Shown here: in pieces, positions 7,973-18,603 of the stretch
Layout: each line of letters starts with the position of its first letter
Numbering within the stretch: the first letter of the stretch is position 1
NCBI GenBank assembly: GCA_037439425.1
Contig: JBBIWA010000023.1
Location: 1 to 64,000 of the forward strand
Reading direction: 5' to 3'
DNA length: 64,000 nucleotides
From: JBBIWA01 sp037439425
GTDB taxonomy: Bacteria; Acidobacteriota; Blastocatellia; RBC074
The notes under the pieces: model-generated
The model's input: the letters and a program-made list of their open reading frames with translations, nothing else
The model's database searches: none
What the model was told of the DNA's origin: nothing
Made by a program: the position numbers and the translations under genes

Positions 7973-9338
7973 TCCTCGCATCACAGTCCGCCGTGCCGGA
8001 GAGCCGGAAGCCGACGGCAGGTGCGTGGTCTACTGGATGCAGCGCGCTCAACGCGCGACCGACAATCCAGCGCTCGATGCGGCGATTGAGGCGGCCAACG
8101 AGTTGCGACGGCCGGTGGTGGTCTTCTTCGGCTTGCATCCAAAATATCCGAACGCAAATGAGCGCCATTACGCTTTCCTGATTCAAGGACTGGAAGAGAC
8201 GAAGCGAAGGATCGAAGCGCGCGGCGCGGCTTTTGTTTTTCGCCCTTTTCCCGATCACGACCTGCTGCGCTTTTGCGCTGAGGTCAAACCGTCTCTGGTG
8301 GTGGGCGACGAAAACCCGATGCGCGAGCCTGAGGCCTGGCGACAAAGCGCGGCTCGCAAGTTGACCATTCCCTTCTGGACGGTGGAGGCTGATGTCGTCG
8401 CTCCGAGCAAGCTCTTTCCCAAAGAAGAGTACGCGGCGCGCACTATCCGCCCGAAGCTTTGCAAATTGTTGCCGATCTTCTTGCGACGGCCGGACAATCT
8501 CCAAGCCAGATACCGCTGGAATGAGAAAGACAGACCCGCCGGCCAGGAGATTGATCCGACGCGCCTGCTCAAAGACTTGCCGCTTGATCGCAGCGCCACG
8601 CCAGTCAGCAGCTTCCGAGGCGGGACATCTGAAGGGATGCGGTTGCTGCGCCGGTTCATCAACGAGCGGCTGGCCAATTACGATGCAGCGCGCAATCAAC
8701 CTCATCTGGCCGGAACCTCCGAGCTTTCGGCCTATCTACATTTCGGCCATCTCGGCCCGCTGACGATCGCGATGGCCGTGAGCGAAGCCGAGGCGCCGGA
8801 AGCCGCCAAAGCGGCCTTTCTGGAGGAGCTGATCGTGCGTTGTGAGTTGGCCATCAATTTCGTGGCGCGCAATCCCGACTACGACCGGCTGGCTGGCTGT
8901 CCTGAATGGGCGCGGAAAACTTTGGCCGAGCGCGCCGATGATCCACGGCCATACCTCTACACCGAGGCGCAACTCGAATCGGCCGAAACACACGACCCGC
9001 TCTGGAACGCCGCGCAAATGGAGATGGCCGTGACCGGACGAATGCACGGCTACATGAGAATGTATTGGGCGAAGAAGATTTTGGAATGGACGCGCGCGCC
9101 CGAAGAGGCTTTTGAAATCGCCGTCCGCTTGAACGACCGGTATGAACTGGACGGACGCGATCCGAATGGTTATACAGGAGTCGCCTGGGCCATCGGTGGC
9201 AAACATGACCGCCCGTGGGCGCCCCGGCGCGCAGTCTTTGGCCTGATTCGTTATATGTCGGCGGATGGATGTGCGCGCAAATTCGACACGCGGGCTTACA
9301 TTGAGCAGGTGAACAAGCTCGTTCGCAATCACGCCTGA
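7944..9338 (+). CDS. phr: Class II CPD photolyase
   Basis: A 464-residue class II deoxyribodipyrimidine photolyase, which uses FAD and blue light to split cyclobutane pyrimidine dimers. The class II marks are YWMQRAQRATDNPAL near residue 30, a Rossmann antenna domain up to about residue 180, and the FAD domain with WNAAQMEMAVTGRMHGYMRM and NDRYELDGRDPNGYTGVAWA near residues 352-415. The length is normal. TTG at 7944 with GAGGAGAG just upstream is the likely start, inside the end of the SRPBCC gene. The place beside CarH and RibA, which supports flavin supply, argues for light induction. Confidence 0.93.
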   Translation: MNRLEQLLADPRITVRRAGEPEADGRCVVYWMQRAQRATDNPALDAAIEAANELRRPVVVFFGLHPKYPNANERHYAFLIQGLEETKRRIEARGAAFVFRPFPDHDLLRFCAEVKPSLVVGDENPMREPEAWRQSAARKLTIPFWTVEADVVAPSKLFPKEEYAARTIRPKLCKLLPIFLRRPDNLQARYRWNEKDRPAGQEIDPTRLLKDLPLDRSATPVSSFRGGTSEGMRLLRRFINERLANYDAARNQPHLAGTSELSAYLHFGHLGPLTIAMAVSEAEAPEAAKAAFLEELIVRCELAINFVARNPDYDRLAGCPEWARKTLAERADDPRPYLYTEAQLESAETHDPLWNAAQMEMAVTGRMHGYMRMYWAKKILEWTRAPEEAFEIAVRLNDRYELDGRDPNGYTGVAWAIGGKHDRPWAPRRAVFGLIRYMSADGCARKFDTRAYIEQVNKLVRNHA

Positions 9339-9349
9339 TCAATCCGAGG

Positions 9350-10377
9350 TTGACTCTGTTTATTGAAGACATGGTCGAAGCCCCAAAGATCACAACCAGC
9401 GAGGTCTGGAGTGAGGCCGAATGGGAGCGGCTGGAGCGACGAACGCGCCATCTCGCCGCCGCCGCGTCGGAAGCCGCAGCCTGGGAGATCACCGTTCGGC
9501 AGGCGCGTCGCGTGCTGCGCGCCTACAGCACCAGTTTCTTCATCGTCACCCGCTTCCTACCGCGCAGCAAGCGAGACAAGGTCGAGGCCATATACGCCGC
9601 CGTTCGTTACCCGGATGAGATAGTAGACACCTTTCCGCTTGCGCCGGCGGAGCGCGCCGCGCGGCTTGACCGCTGGGCAGCGGATTACGAGACGGCGCTT
9701 GCGGCTCGCTCGATCAAAGAAGCGCTGAGCCAGAACGCGCCCTGCTTCCTGGCCAGTTTCGCTCGCGTCGTGCGCGAAGACTCCATTCCGCCGGAGCATT
9801 ATCGGTCGTTTCTCGCCGCCATGCGCCAGGATGTCTGGCCGCGCCGCTTCAACACGCTCGACGATCTGATAGAATCTTACGTTTACGGCAGCGCCATTGT
9901 CGTCGGCTATTTCCTGACCTACGTTTATGGCTCGACGACCAGCGAGGATTTCGAGCGGGCGATGGCAAGCGCGCGCCACCTGGGCATTGCGCTGCAGTTG
10001 ACCAACTTCTTGCGCGACGTGGGCGAAGATCAACGGCGTGGTCGTCTCTATCTGCCGCTCGATCTGTTGCGTAGCGAGGGAATCGAAGAGCCTGACGCCA
10101 CAGACCCACGGCAACAGGCCGCGTTCCGGCGCGCGTTACGCCGCATGACCGAAATCGCGGAAGAGCATTATGCCCGCGCATTGGCCGACCTGGATGCATT
10201 TGCGCCTGATTGCCGGACGGCGATTCACGCTTGCATCAACGTTTATCGCCAGCTCAATAGGCGTATCGCCAACAGCCCGCACGGAATTAGGCATCGCGAG
10301 AGCGTTCCCGCGCGGGAGAAGTTCAAAGCGCTTCCGGCCAGCAAGTACTGGCGTCTACCGCTCGCATATTTGACCAG

Positions 10378-10381
<4 letters not shown>
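9350..10381 (+). CDS. crtB: Phytoene/squalene synthase family protein
   Basis: Head-to-head prenyl synthase of 343 residues; probably condenses two geranylgeranyl diphosphates to phytoene. The two Asp-rich metal sites are DEIVD near residue 90 and DVGED near residue 224 (within LTNFLRDVGEDQRRGRLYLP). YSTSFFIVTRFLP matches the start of the domain. TTG at 9350 gives 343 residues; ATG at 9371 gives 336 and may be the true start since no good ribosome site precedes the TTG. The stop overlaps the GTG start of the downstream crtI-type gene. Confidence 0.9.
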
Positions 10382-11863
<1,482 letters not shown>

Positions 11864-11874
<11 letters not shown>

Positions 11875-12598
11875 GCGCTACGGATCAGGCCCAGAGGTCT
11901 ATTTCGGTCTGCACGGCTGGAGCGGTGATCATCGGACGTTTGCGCCGCTCCTCGCTTATCTCCCTGCAAGCGCGTCGCTTTATTGCGCGGACCTGCCAGG
12001 CTGTGGACGTTCGCCCGCGCCGCCGCGTTGGGAATTATCGGCCATCACGGATGAAATCGCCGCGACCATCTCGCAAATTGAAGCGCCGGCCGTTACGTTG
12101 ATCGGCAATTGCAGCGGGGCGCTGTTTGGGTTGATGGCGGTCAGACGGATCGAAAGCAAATTCCGGCGGCTGATTCTGATTGATCCTTTCGCCTACTGGC
12201 CCTGGTATTTCAAAGTCTTCGTCGCGCCTGGCTGGGGGAGATATGCTTATTACTCGACCTTCGCTAACCCCATCGGGCGATGGTTGACCAATCGGTCGCT
12301 TCGCCATCGGCGCGCAGCTGAAACGAGCCTGACGCAATCCTTCGCTTCGGTCAATCATGAAGTGGTTTATCGTTATCTGGTCATGCTGACCGGCATTGAA
12401 GGGATCGAGCGATTCGAGCGGTTTCGCATGCCGATTGACATCGTTTACGGAGCGCGGACCTTCGGCGCAGTCAAACGATCGGTCGCGCGCTGGCGCGCAA
12501 TCTGGCCGCAGGCGCGCTGCTGGGAGCTGGCCGGCGCAGGGCATCTGCCGATAGAAGAAGCCACCGCGCGATTGAGCGAAATCATTTTTGAGCTATGA
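11864..12598 (+). CDS. Alpha/beta hydrolase with cysteine nucleophile elbow
   Basis: The 244 residues have the alpha/beta hydrolase pattern: oxyanion region LHGWSGDHRTF, DLPGCGRS, nucleophile elbow IGNCSGA, late Asp region IDIVYG, and catalytic His in GAGHLPIEE. Aligned to the usual G-x-S-x-G, the nucleophile position is Cys (G-N-C-S-G). Cysteine elbows occur in dienelactone hydrolases and PHA synthases, enzymes that form acyl-thioester intermediates. Embedded between carotenoid genes with overlapping ends, it might transfer an acyl group to the carotenoid glycoside; this is inference. The adjacent Ser could alternatively serve if the elbow is shifted. Confidence 0.75.
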
Positions 12599-13539
12599 CA
12601 GATCGCCTCGCCCAATTCATCGCCGCGCACAGAGACGCGCTCGAAGCCGCGCTCGAACTTTGGCTGCCGCTCAGCGAGAGAGCTGGCGCCGAACGGCTCA
12701 ACCGGGCGCTGCGTTACGCGGTCTTCACTGGCGGCAAGAGGTTGCGCCCCATGCTGACTCTTATAGCGACGAAGCTTGTCGCTGGCGATTTGTCAAAGGC
12801 TCTGCTGGCCGCCTGCGCGATTGAGTTTTTGCACACCAGCTCGCTCATCCTGGATGATCTGCCCACGATGGATGACGCCGATTTGCGGCGTGGCCGCCCG
12901 GCGACGCATCTGGTCTTCGGCGAAAGCGTCGCGCTGCTGGCGCAAGCCGCCTCAGATGGTCAGATGGCGACAAGATTGATCGCCGAAGCCGCGCGCTGCA
13001 TCGGCGCCGATGGCATGATTGGTCGACAGGCGATTGATCTCGCGCCGCGAGCGGTGAAGGTCGGGGCTGAAGCGTCGGCGAGTCGTAATCTGAAAACGAC
13101 TGCGTTGATGCGATTGACGATGATCGCCGGCCCGATTGCGTCCGGCGCCGACGAAGCCGATCTCTCCGCGCTGGCCCGCTTCGGCGAATGCCTGGGAGCG
13201 GCCTATCAGGTCTGCGACGATCTGCTCGATGAGCTGGGCGAGAGCGAATTGACCGGCAAACCAGCGCGGCAGGATGCGCGCCATCTGCGTCAGACTTATG
13301 TAGCTGAATTAGGTGTTGAAGGAGCGCGCCGTTTGGCGATAAGTCTGGCCGAAGAGAGCAAAGCGGTCATCAGCGAAAGGTTCGGACCCCGCTACGAAGC
13401 AAGATTGTTGATTGATGTGGTGAAGCTGATGATGGGCGATGAAAGCGCAGAGATGGAGCCAGGAGAAGGACGAGAGGAAAGCGCGCATTCTCCTGCCCCC
13501 ATTCCTCTGCCATACCTGCTTGCCGATTCGGAGAGTTGA
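12595..13539 (+). CDS. Polyprenyl (geranylgeranyl/farnesyl) diphosphate synthase
   Basis: A 314-residue trans-isoprenyl diphosphate synthase. The first Asp-rich motif reads LILDDLPTMDDADLRRGRP near residue 83 and the second reads YQVCDDLLDE near residue 205. FTGGKRLRPML is the conserved N-terminal block. It makes the C15 or C20 precursor; being inside a crt operon and feeding CrtB, C20 is expected. The ATG start overlaps the previous stop by four bases. The last 25 residues or so are a low-complexity tail rich in Glu, Ser and Pro. Confidence 0.9.
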   Translation: MTDRLAQFIAAHRDALEAALELWLPLSERAGAERLNRALRYAVFTGGKRLRPMLTLIATKLVAGDLSKALLAACAIEFLHTSSLILDDLPTMDDADLRRGRPATHLVFGESVALLAQAASDGQMATRLIAEAARCIGADGMIGRQAIDLAPRAVKVGAEASASRNLKTTALMRLTMIAGPIASGADEADLSALARFGECLGAAYQVCDDLLDELGESELTGKPARQDARHLRQTYVAELGVEGARRLAISLAEESKAVISERFGPRYEARLLIDVVKLMMGDESAEMEPGEGREESAHSPAPIPLPYLLADSES

Positions 13540-13554
13540 AAGTGGAGTGGAGAG

Positions 13555-14664
13555 GTGGACTTCTTTCTCATCCCCTCAATTCTGGCGGTGATGATTCTGG
13601 CTCTGGTGTGCTGGAATGTCCTGGCGTGGCCGAAGGTGCCAGCGACAGCGGCCACTCATCCACAATCGGTCTCCGTTCTGATCCCGGCGCGCAACGAAGA
13701 GTTTCATCTGCCCGCCTGCCTCGACGCCGTCCTGCGACAGGGCGAGACGGTGATGGAGGTATTGGTCTATGACGATCATTCGACCGATGGAACAGCGCAG
13801 ATCGTCCGTGATTATGCGGCGCGCGATGGCCGCGTGCGCCTGATCCGAGGCGCGACGCTGGCCGAAGGGTGGTGTGGCAAGAACTTCGCCTGCGCGCAAC
13901 TGGCCTGCGCGGCGCGCGGCGAATGGCTATTGTTTCTCGACGCCGACGCACGATTGGCTGACGCGGCAGCGGCCTGCATGGTCGAAGAAGCGACGCGCTG
14001 CAATCTGACGCTGCTTTCGTGCTGGCCGCGCCTGGAGATGGTGGGCTTCTGGGAAAAGACGCTCATGCCGCTGCTCAATTTCGTCGTCTTCACACTCTAT
14101 CCGGCGCCGCTCTCACTTCGGCGCAACGACGCTTCGCTCGGTCTGGCTCACGGCGCGTGCCTGCTCGCGCATCGCGCGAGCTATGAAGCCCTTGGTGGTC
14201 ACGCCGCGGTGCGCGATCAAATCTTCGAAGACACGCGCCTGGCGCAGTTGTGGCGCGCGAGCGGCAGGCGCGGCCTTTGTCTCGACGGGCAGGAGGTGGT
14301 GAGCGTGCGGATGTACGGTTCGCTGGGGGAAATCTGGCGTGGCTTTCAGAAGAATTTCTTTCTGGCCTTTCGCCACGAAGCGAGCTTCTGGGCCTTTCTG
14401 TCGCTCCACGCCGTGGTCTTCCTCTCTCCTTTCATCCTTTTTATGTGGAGCGTCAATGCGGCCATCGCCGCGGCTTGCGTTCTGGCTGCGCGCTTATTGC
14501 TCGCCTGCCGCTTTCATCATCCGTGGTGGTCGGCGTTGCTGCATCCGCTGGCCGAGGCGATCCTCATCGCCCTCGGCCTCTCCTCGTGGCGCCGTTGTAA
14601 GAGTGGCAAGGGCGTGGTCTGGAAAGGCCGCCTCTATCATTCCAGTGGAGATGGTAGAGCATGA
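13555..14664 (+). CDS. Family 2 glycosyltransferase, probable carotenoid glycosyltransferase
   Basis: The 369-residue membrane enzyme begins with one membrane segment (about 3-24), then a GT2 domain with VSVLIPARNEE, the YDDHSTDGT loop, the GWCGKNFAC segment and the DADARL metal site. C-terminal segments (about 275-330) anchor it. It resembles the CrtQ, HpnB and CruG groups. Because a CruF-like hydratase follows two genes later and CruF/CruG act together on carotenoid ends, a CruG-like role adding sugar to the hydroxylated end is favoured but not proven. GTG 13555 start; the stop overlaps the next ATG by four bases. Confidence 0.82.
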   Translation: MDFFLIPSILAVMILALVCWNVLAWPKVPATAATHPQSVSVLIPARNEEFHLPACLDAVLRQGETVMEVLVYDDHSTDGTAQIVRDYAARDGRVRLIRGATLAEGWCGKNFACAQLACAARGEWLLFLDADARLADAAAACMVEEATRCNLTLLSCWPRLEMVGFWEKTLMPLLNFVVFTLYPAPLSLRRNDASLGLAHGACLLAHRASYEALGGHAAVRDQIFEDTRLAQLWRASGRRGLCLDGQEVVSVRMYGSLGEIWRGFQKNFFLAFRHEASFWAFLSLHAVVFLSPFILFMWSVNAAIAAACVLAARLLLACRFHHPWWSALLHPLAEAILIALGLSSWRRCKSGKGVVWKGRLYHSSGDGRA

Positions 14665-16133
14665 AGCAGAAACCTGCGGTCATCATCGGCGGAGGATTGG
14701 GCGGCCTGGCGACGGCGCTGCGGATGGCGGCGAGCGGGTGGCAAGTCACGTTCTGCGAGCAGGGCGAGAGATTCGGCGGCAAGATGAATCGCTGGAGCGA
14801 GCACGGCTACCGTTTCGATACCGGCCCGTCGCTTATCACCATGCCCTGGGTCTTTGAAGAGTTATTTCAGGCCGCAGGCAGCCGTTTGCAGGATCACGTG
14901 GAATTGATTCAACTGGATCCGCTCGCCGAATATGTTTATGCCGATGGCGCTCGCTTCACTTACACGGCCTCGCTGCCCGATTGGCTGCCGACAGTTCGCT
15001 CGCTCGATCCGCGCGACGTGGACGGCTTCTTCAAGTTCATGCGGTTGGGAGCGCGGCTGTTTGAAATCTCGCAAGAGACCTTCCTTCGTCGTCGCCCGCT
15101 CGATTGGCCGCGCGCGCGCGACCTGAAGGTGCTGCGCCAGCTTCCTTTGCGTTACGGCTGGGGCAATTACCATCGCACGGTCGCCGCGCACTTTCGCAGC
15201 CCATACCTGCGACAGCTTTATGACCGCTATCCGACCTACGTCGGCTCATCGCCTTACGCCGCGCCCGCCACGCTCGCCGTGATCCCGTATATTGAATACG
15301 CTTTCGGCGGCTGGTACGCCCGCGGCGGTCTCTACCGCATCGTGGAGAGTTTGCTGGAATTGGCCACCGCGACCGGCGTCAATCTTCTGCCGCGAACGCG
15401 AGTCGAGCGCATCGAGCGCACAGGCCGCCGGGTGACGGGCGTGCGATTGGCTGATGGCGCGCGCCTTTCAGCCAAAGTCGTGGTGATGAACGGCGACGCT
15501 TCAGACGCGCCAAAGCTGTTGGGAGAGACCGACAGCGGCGGCCTTCCGCTCACTCAACGCTCGCTCTCGGGATTGGTCTTTCTGCTCGGACTCAAGCAGA
15601 CGCTGCCCGCGTTGCGGCATCACAACGTCTTTTTTTCGGCTGATTACAGAAGTGAGTTCGCCCAGTTGTTCAGCGAACGTCGCTTCCCCGATGATCCAAC
15701 CGTCTACGTCAACGCGCCCAGTCGCAGCGACCGTTCGCTCGTTCCCGGCGAGGGAGAGACGTTGTTTGTTATGGCGAACGCGCCAGCTAACGATGATGAT
15801 CCGTGGGATCAGGAACAGATCAATGTGGCTCGCCACCGCGTCTTTGACCGTCTCCGGCGCAGCGGGTTCCCCGCAATCGAATCGGACATAGTCGTGAGCG
15901 ATGTTTGGACGCCGCGGCGAATCGCCTCCCGTTATTCGATGCCGGGTGGAGCGATTTACGGCTCGCACTCACACGGCTGGAGGCGGGCCTTCCTGCGCCC
16001 GCCGAATAGATCCGCTCGTTATGCGGGGCTATACTTCGTTGGTGGCAGCTCGCATCCGGGCGGCGGCGCGCCAACCGTGCTGCTTTCGGCTCAGATCACT
16101 TGCGAATTGATTCAAAGGTATGAATGTCGGTAA
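14661..16133 (+). CDS. Second CrtI-type desaturase (CrtD-like candidate)
   Basis: The 490-residue FAD enzyme is paralogous to the gene at 10378-11874: VIIGGGLGGLATALRMAASG at the start, FDTGPSLITMPWVFEEL, and the C-terminal YFVGGSSHPGGGAPTVLLSA. CrtI-type enzymes include phytoene desaturases, 3,4-desaturases acting on hydroxylated ends (CrtD) and ketolases. With CruF next door, a 3,4-desaturase is the best guess. The C-terminal motif GGSSHPGGG is of the type common in CrtD and CrtN relatives. It overlaps the GT2 gene by four bases. Confidence 0.85.
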   Translation: MKQKPAVIIGGGLGGLATALRMAASGWQVTFCEQGERFGGKMNRWSEHGYRFDTGPSLITMPWVFEELFQAAGSRLQDHVELIQLDPLAEYVYADGARFTYTASLPDWLPTVRSLDPRDVDGFFKFMRLGARLFEISQETFLRRRPLDWPRARDLKVLRQLPLRYGWGNYHRTVAAHFRSPYLRQLYDRYPTYVGSSPYAAPATLAVIPYIEYAFGGWYARGGLYRIVESLLELATATGVNLLPRTRVERIERTGRRVTGVRLADGARLSAKVVVMNGDASDAPKLLGETDSGGLPLTQRSLSGLVFLLGLKQTLPALRHHNVFFSADYRSEFAQLFSERRFPDDPTVYVNAPSRSDRSLVPGEGETLFVMANAPANDDDPWDQEQINVARHRVFDRLRRSGFPAIESDIVVSDVWTPRRIASRYSMPGGAIYGSHSHGWRRAFLRPPNRSARYAGLYFVGGSSHPGGGAPTVLLSAQITCELIQRYECR

Positions 16134-16170
16134 AGCGCTCCTGGCTGTTTTGGTCGGGTGTTATTAGATC

Positions 16171-16869
16171 TTGTGGGCAGGCGGCGTTGGCTCGCATCTG
16201 TTATTCGGACGCGCGCCGGTCGACTCGATATGGGCGGCGTCCGCTTTTCTGTCGCTAGCCGGGCTGATCACGTTGCTGAAGGCAGATCGCAACGAGAGAC
16301 CCGCGCTGATTGCGGCCGGCGCGCTGGGATTTATCGCCGAAGCCGTGGGCGTTCATGCCAGCTTTCCGTTCGGGCGTTATGAGTACACCGGCGCTTTGCA
16401 ACCTCAGATCGTTGGCGTGCCGCTGGTTATGTTCGCCGCCTGGATGGCGCTGATCGCTTACGTCAAGACGATTTTGGCGGGAGTTAAATTTTCAGCCTGG
16501 CTCGCGGCGATAATCGCCAGTTTGTGGATGACCGCGATTGATCTGGTGATTGATCCGCTGGCGGCAGGCGAATTGAACTACTGGCGCTGGATCGACGGTG
16601 GTCGCTATTACGGCGTGCCGGCGCAAAACTTCCTCGGCTGGTTTGCAGTGAGTCTACTCATCTTCGGCATCATCAATCTGATAGACAAAAGGCCCGGGCG
16701 TCCCAATCCGTGGGCGCGCGCGATTGGTTTGAGCATTTTGTTTTTCTTCGCTCTGGTTGCGCTGGCTCACCGCCTCGATCTGGTTGCGAGCATCGGCCTG
16801 GGGCTATGCCTGGTTGATGCTGGCGCGCGTGTGATTGTCAGGAAGGCCTTCACAAAATTACGTGATTAG
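16171..16869 (+). CDS. cruF: CruF-like carotenoid 1,2-hydratase (DUF422), N-terminus cut by TAG
   Basis: A polytopic membrane protein of 232 residues with the CruF/DUF422 signatures WMTAIDLVIDPLA and GRYYGVPAQNFLGWF and about seven hydrophobic segments. CruF adds water to the psi-end of acyclic carotenoids, giving the 1-hydroxy end used by glycosyltransferases. The open frame can only start at TTG 16171, but the same frame continues upstream to ATG 16120, reading MNVGKALLAVLVGCY, then TAG (16165-16167), then ILWAGG. The ATG overlaps the previous stop as in the rest of the operon, so the natural start is 16120 and the TAG, perhaps from a Trp codon, is a lesion or a sequence error. Confidence 0.82.
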   Translation: MWAGGVGSHLLFGRAPVDSIWAASAFLSLAGLITLLKADRNERPALIAAGALGFIAEAVGVHASFPFGRYEYTGALQPQIVGVPLVMFAAWMALIAYVKTILAGVKFSAWLAAIIASLWMTAIDLVIDPLAAGELNYWRWIDGGRYYGVPAQNFLGWFAVSLLIFGIINLIDKRPGRPNPWARAIGLSILFFFALVALAHRLDLVASIGLGLCLVDAGARVIVRKAFTKLRD

Positions 16870-17097
16870 CTGCGCGTGAAATCTCTCGGCCCTGACCTGC
16901 CGCTGGTAGAGTTTGTGGTAATGGCCTTCGCGCTCCATCAGCTCAGCGTTAGTTCCCTGCTCAATCAGCCCGCTATTCTTCAAGACCAGGATCAGGCCGA
17001 AATTCTCCATCGCGGCGAAGTGGTGAGCGATGACGATTGTGGTCTTGCCACGGAGCAAACGTTCGAGTGCGTCGTGAAGAAGCGGCCAGCTTATCAA
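16858..17097 (-). pseudogene. ABC transporter ATPase fragment (MsbA-like C-terminus)
   Basis: The 79 residues match only the last part of an exporter-type ABC ATPase: ALERLLRGKTTIVIAHHFA (the H-loop, with HH instead of HR) and the ending GLIEQGTNAELMEREGHYH. Walker A, Q-loop, signature and Walker B are absent. It lies tail to tail with cruF and runs into a dispersed repeat on its other side. It is a gene fragment with no expected function. Confidence 0.8.
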
Positions 17098-17215
17098 TCA
17101 GCGGTACCAGAGCCCATCATGAGCAAACAAGCTTCCTCGAATGTCGGCGACGGTGTCAGGCTCTTGCTGTTGTCTAAGATATTCCGCCATTGGCGCGCCA
17201 TCTGACTGAATAAGA
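17085..17215 (+). repeat. Short dispersed repeat, also at 36605-36735 and 60575-60705
   Basis: About 130 bases starting with TCAATCAGCGGTACC and containing AAACAAGCTTCCTCGAA and TAAGATATTCCGC recur, with 70-85 percent identity by eye, at the ends of composite repeat copies B and C. The first bases also occur inverted at 4-20. Here the block stands alone at the broken end of the ABC ATPase fragment. Confidence 0.75.
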
Positions 17216-17285
17216 GCGTCTCGGTGGCACGTTCAAGGCTTGTGTTTCGGGTTGGGCGGGAATTCCCGGGATTACTTCAGGTCAT

Positions 17286-18603
17286 TTGCTCACGCACATG
17301 GACTTTCCAGGAGAGAATGACAAAAGCGATGGAGGAACCGCTTCGCCAGTAGAGGCATCAGCTCCGGTGTCCGAGGAGCCAGCCGCAGCAGTAGACGAGC
17401 TTGCTGGCGCGGCGCCGGAAACGCCAACCACGGAGACGAGGATTGAAGACTTGCTCAAACACCTGCGGCGGCGGCGGTTCAAGCAGGAGATCCTGCTTTC
17501 GAGCGCCGCCCCAGAGGAGACCACGGCAGCAGCTACCGACTCTCCAACCCCTACGCTGCAAGAGCCCCCAAACACACTGCGCCAGTAGCCGAGCTGGCGG
17601 AAGAATCAACCACAGGGTCAGAGCCGGCCTTAGAAGAGGTCGCGGCTCAGGCCAGCGCGCAAACGCGGCTGATACTGATAGAAACGAACAGCCGCATCAC
17701 GCGACATCGGTCGCAGCTCAGGCCAGCGCGCAAATGCGGCTGATACTAGAGCGGGTGGCAGCTGAAGCGGCAACCAGCACTAGCCGTGCGCTGGAACAGT
17801 TGTCGGCTGAAGCAGCCGAACGAACCCGCCTGACGCTGGAGAAGCTGGCGGCTGAAGCCTCGGTGCAGACAGGTCTGTTGCTGGAGAAGCTGGCAGCAGA
17901 TGAAACGGTAGGGCAGACCGAGGCGCTGGCCGAGCTGTCAGATGAGATCCGGCGCCTGGGTCGGGAGTTGTTCAGGGTCAATCGCGCGGCGCAACACAAC
18001 CAGGAACTCTTTGAGACAGCGATCGCTGAACTTCAGCAATTGACCCACCGAGTGGAGCAGGTTCCAGCACAGCTTCACAGCTCAGAGTCGATCATTGAAA
18101 TGAAGTCCACCCTCTGCCGCGACTTGCTAGGTGTGGCTGATGCACTGGAGGCAAGTCTGGCTGCGGCGCAAGAAATACTGGCCCAACTCCGGCAGCAGGT
18201 AGAGCAGGTGGAGCGGTCTGCCTCAGTCGGCGAAGCGGCCCCGGCAGCGCCTCGCAGCTTCTGGCGAGAGAAATTTGAGCAGTGGGCCAGTAAGTTTATT
18301 TCTCCACCTGCGCCCGCGCCGCCGCCGATCGAACGCTTGGCTGCCGCCGTGGCTGCCATGAGTCAGTGGCATGATGGGCAGCAATTGATTTATGAACGTC
18401 TAATGACAGTCTTGCACACGGCTGGCGTTCGCAGGATCGAGTCAACCGGCCACTCATTCGATCCGGCCCGACATCGCGCTGTTGCAATCCAGCAGCGCGC
18501 GGATCTGCCTGCGGGCACCATCGTCAGTGAAGAGCGGAAAGGTTATATGCTTGGGGGAAGAATCCTGAGATATGCGGAGGTCATTGTAAGCAGACATGAG
18601 TAA
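17286..18603 (+). pseudogene. grpE: GrpE-like nucleotide exchange factor with long repeat coiled coil, two frameshifts
   Basis: The C-terminal 80 residues are a GrpE head: TAGVRRIESTGHSFDPARHR and EERKGYMLGGRILRYAEVIV. Before it lies a long helix of 15-residue repeats with consensus TRLxLEKLAAEAxxx (about five units). The N-terminus is acidic and Pro/Ala-rich, with ETRIEDLLKHLRRRRFKQEI. Three frames are needed: 17286-17588, then the frame reading AELAEESTTGSEPALEEVAA, then the frame open to 18603. The second shift coincides with a partial repeat at a 71-base distance (17639 and 17710). An internal ATG at 17734 could give an about 290-residue product. GrpE would recharge the Hsp70 encoded next, whose ATG overlaps this stop by eight bases. 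Confidence 0.75.

Noticed and set aside
17401..17733. Arg/Cys-rich N-terminus of the frame ending in GrpE
   Set aside because: It is an out-of-frame reading of the Ala/Glu-rich N-terminus that starts at 17286; composition is implausible.
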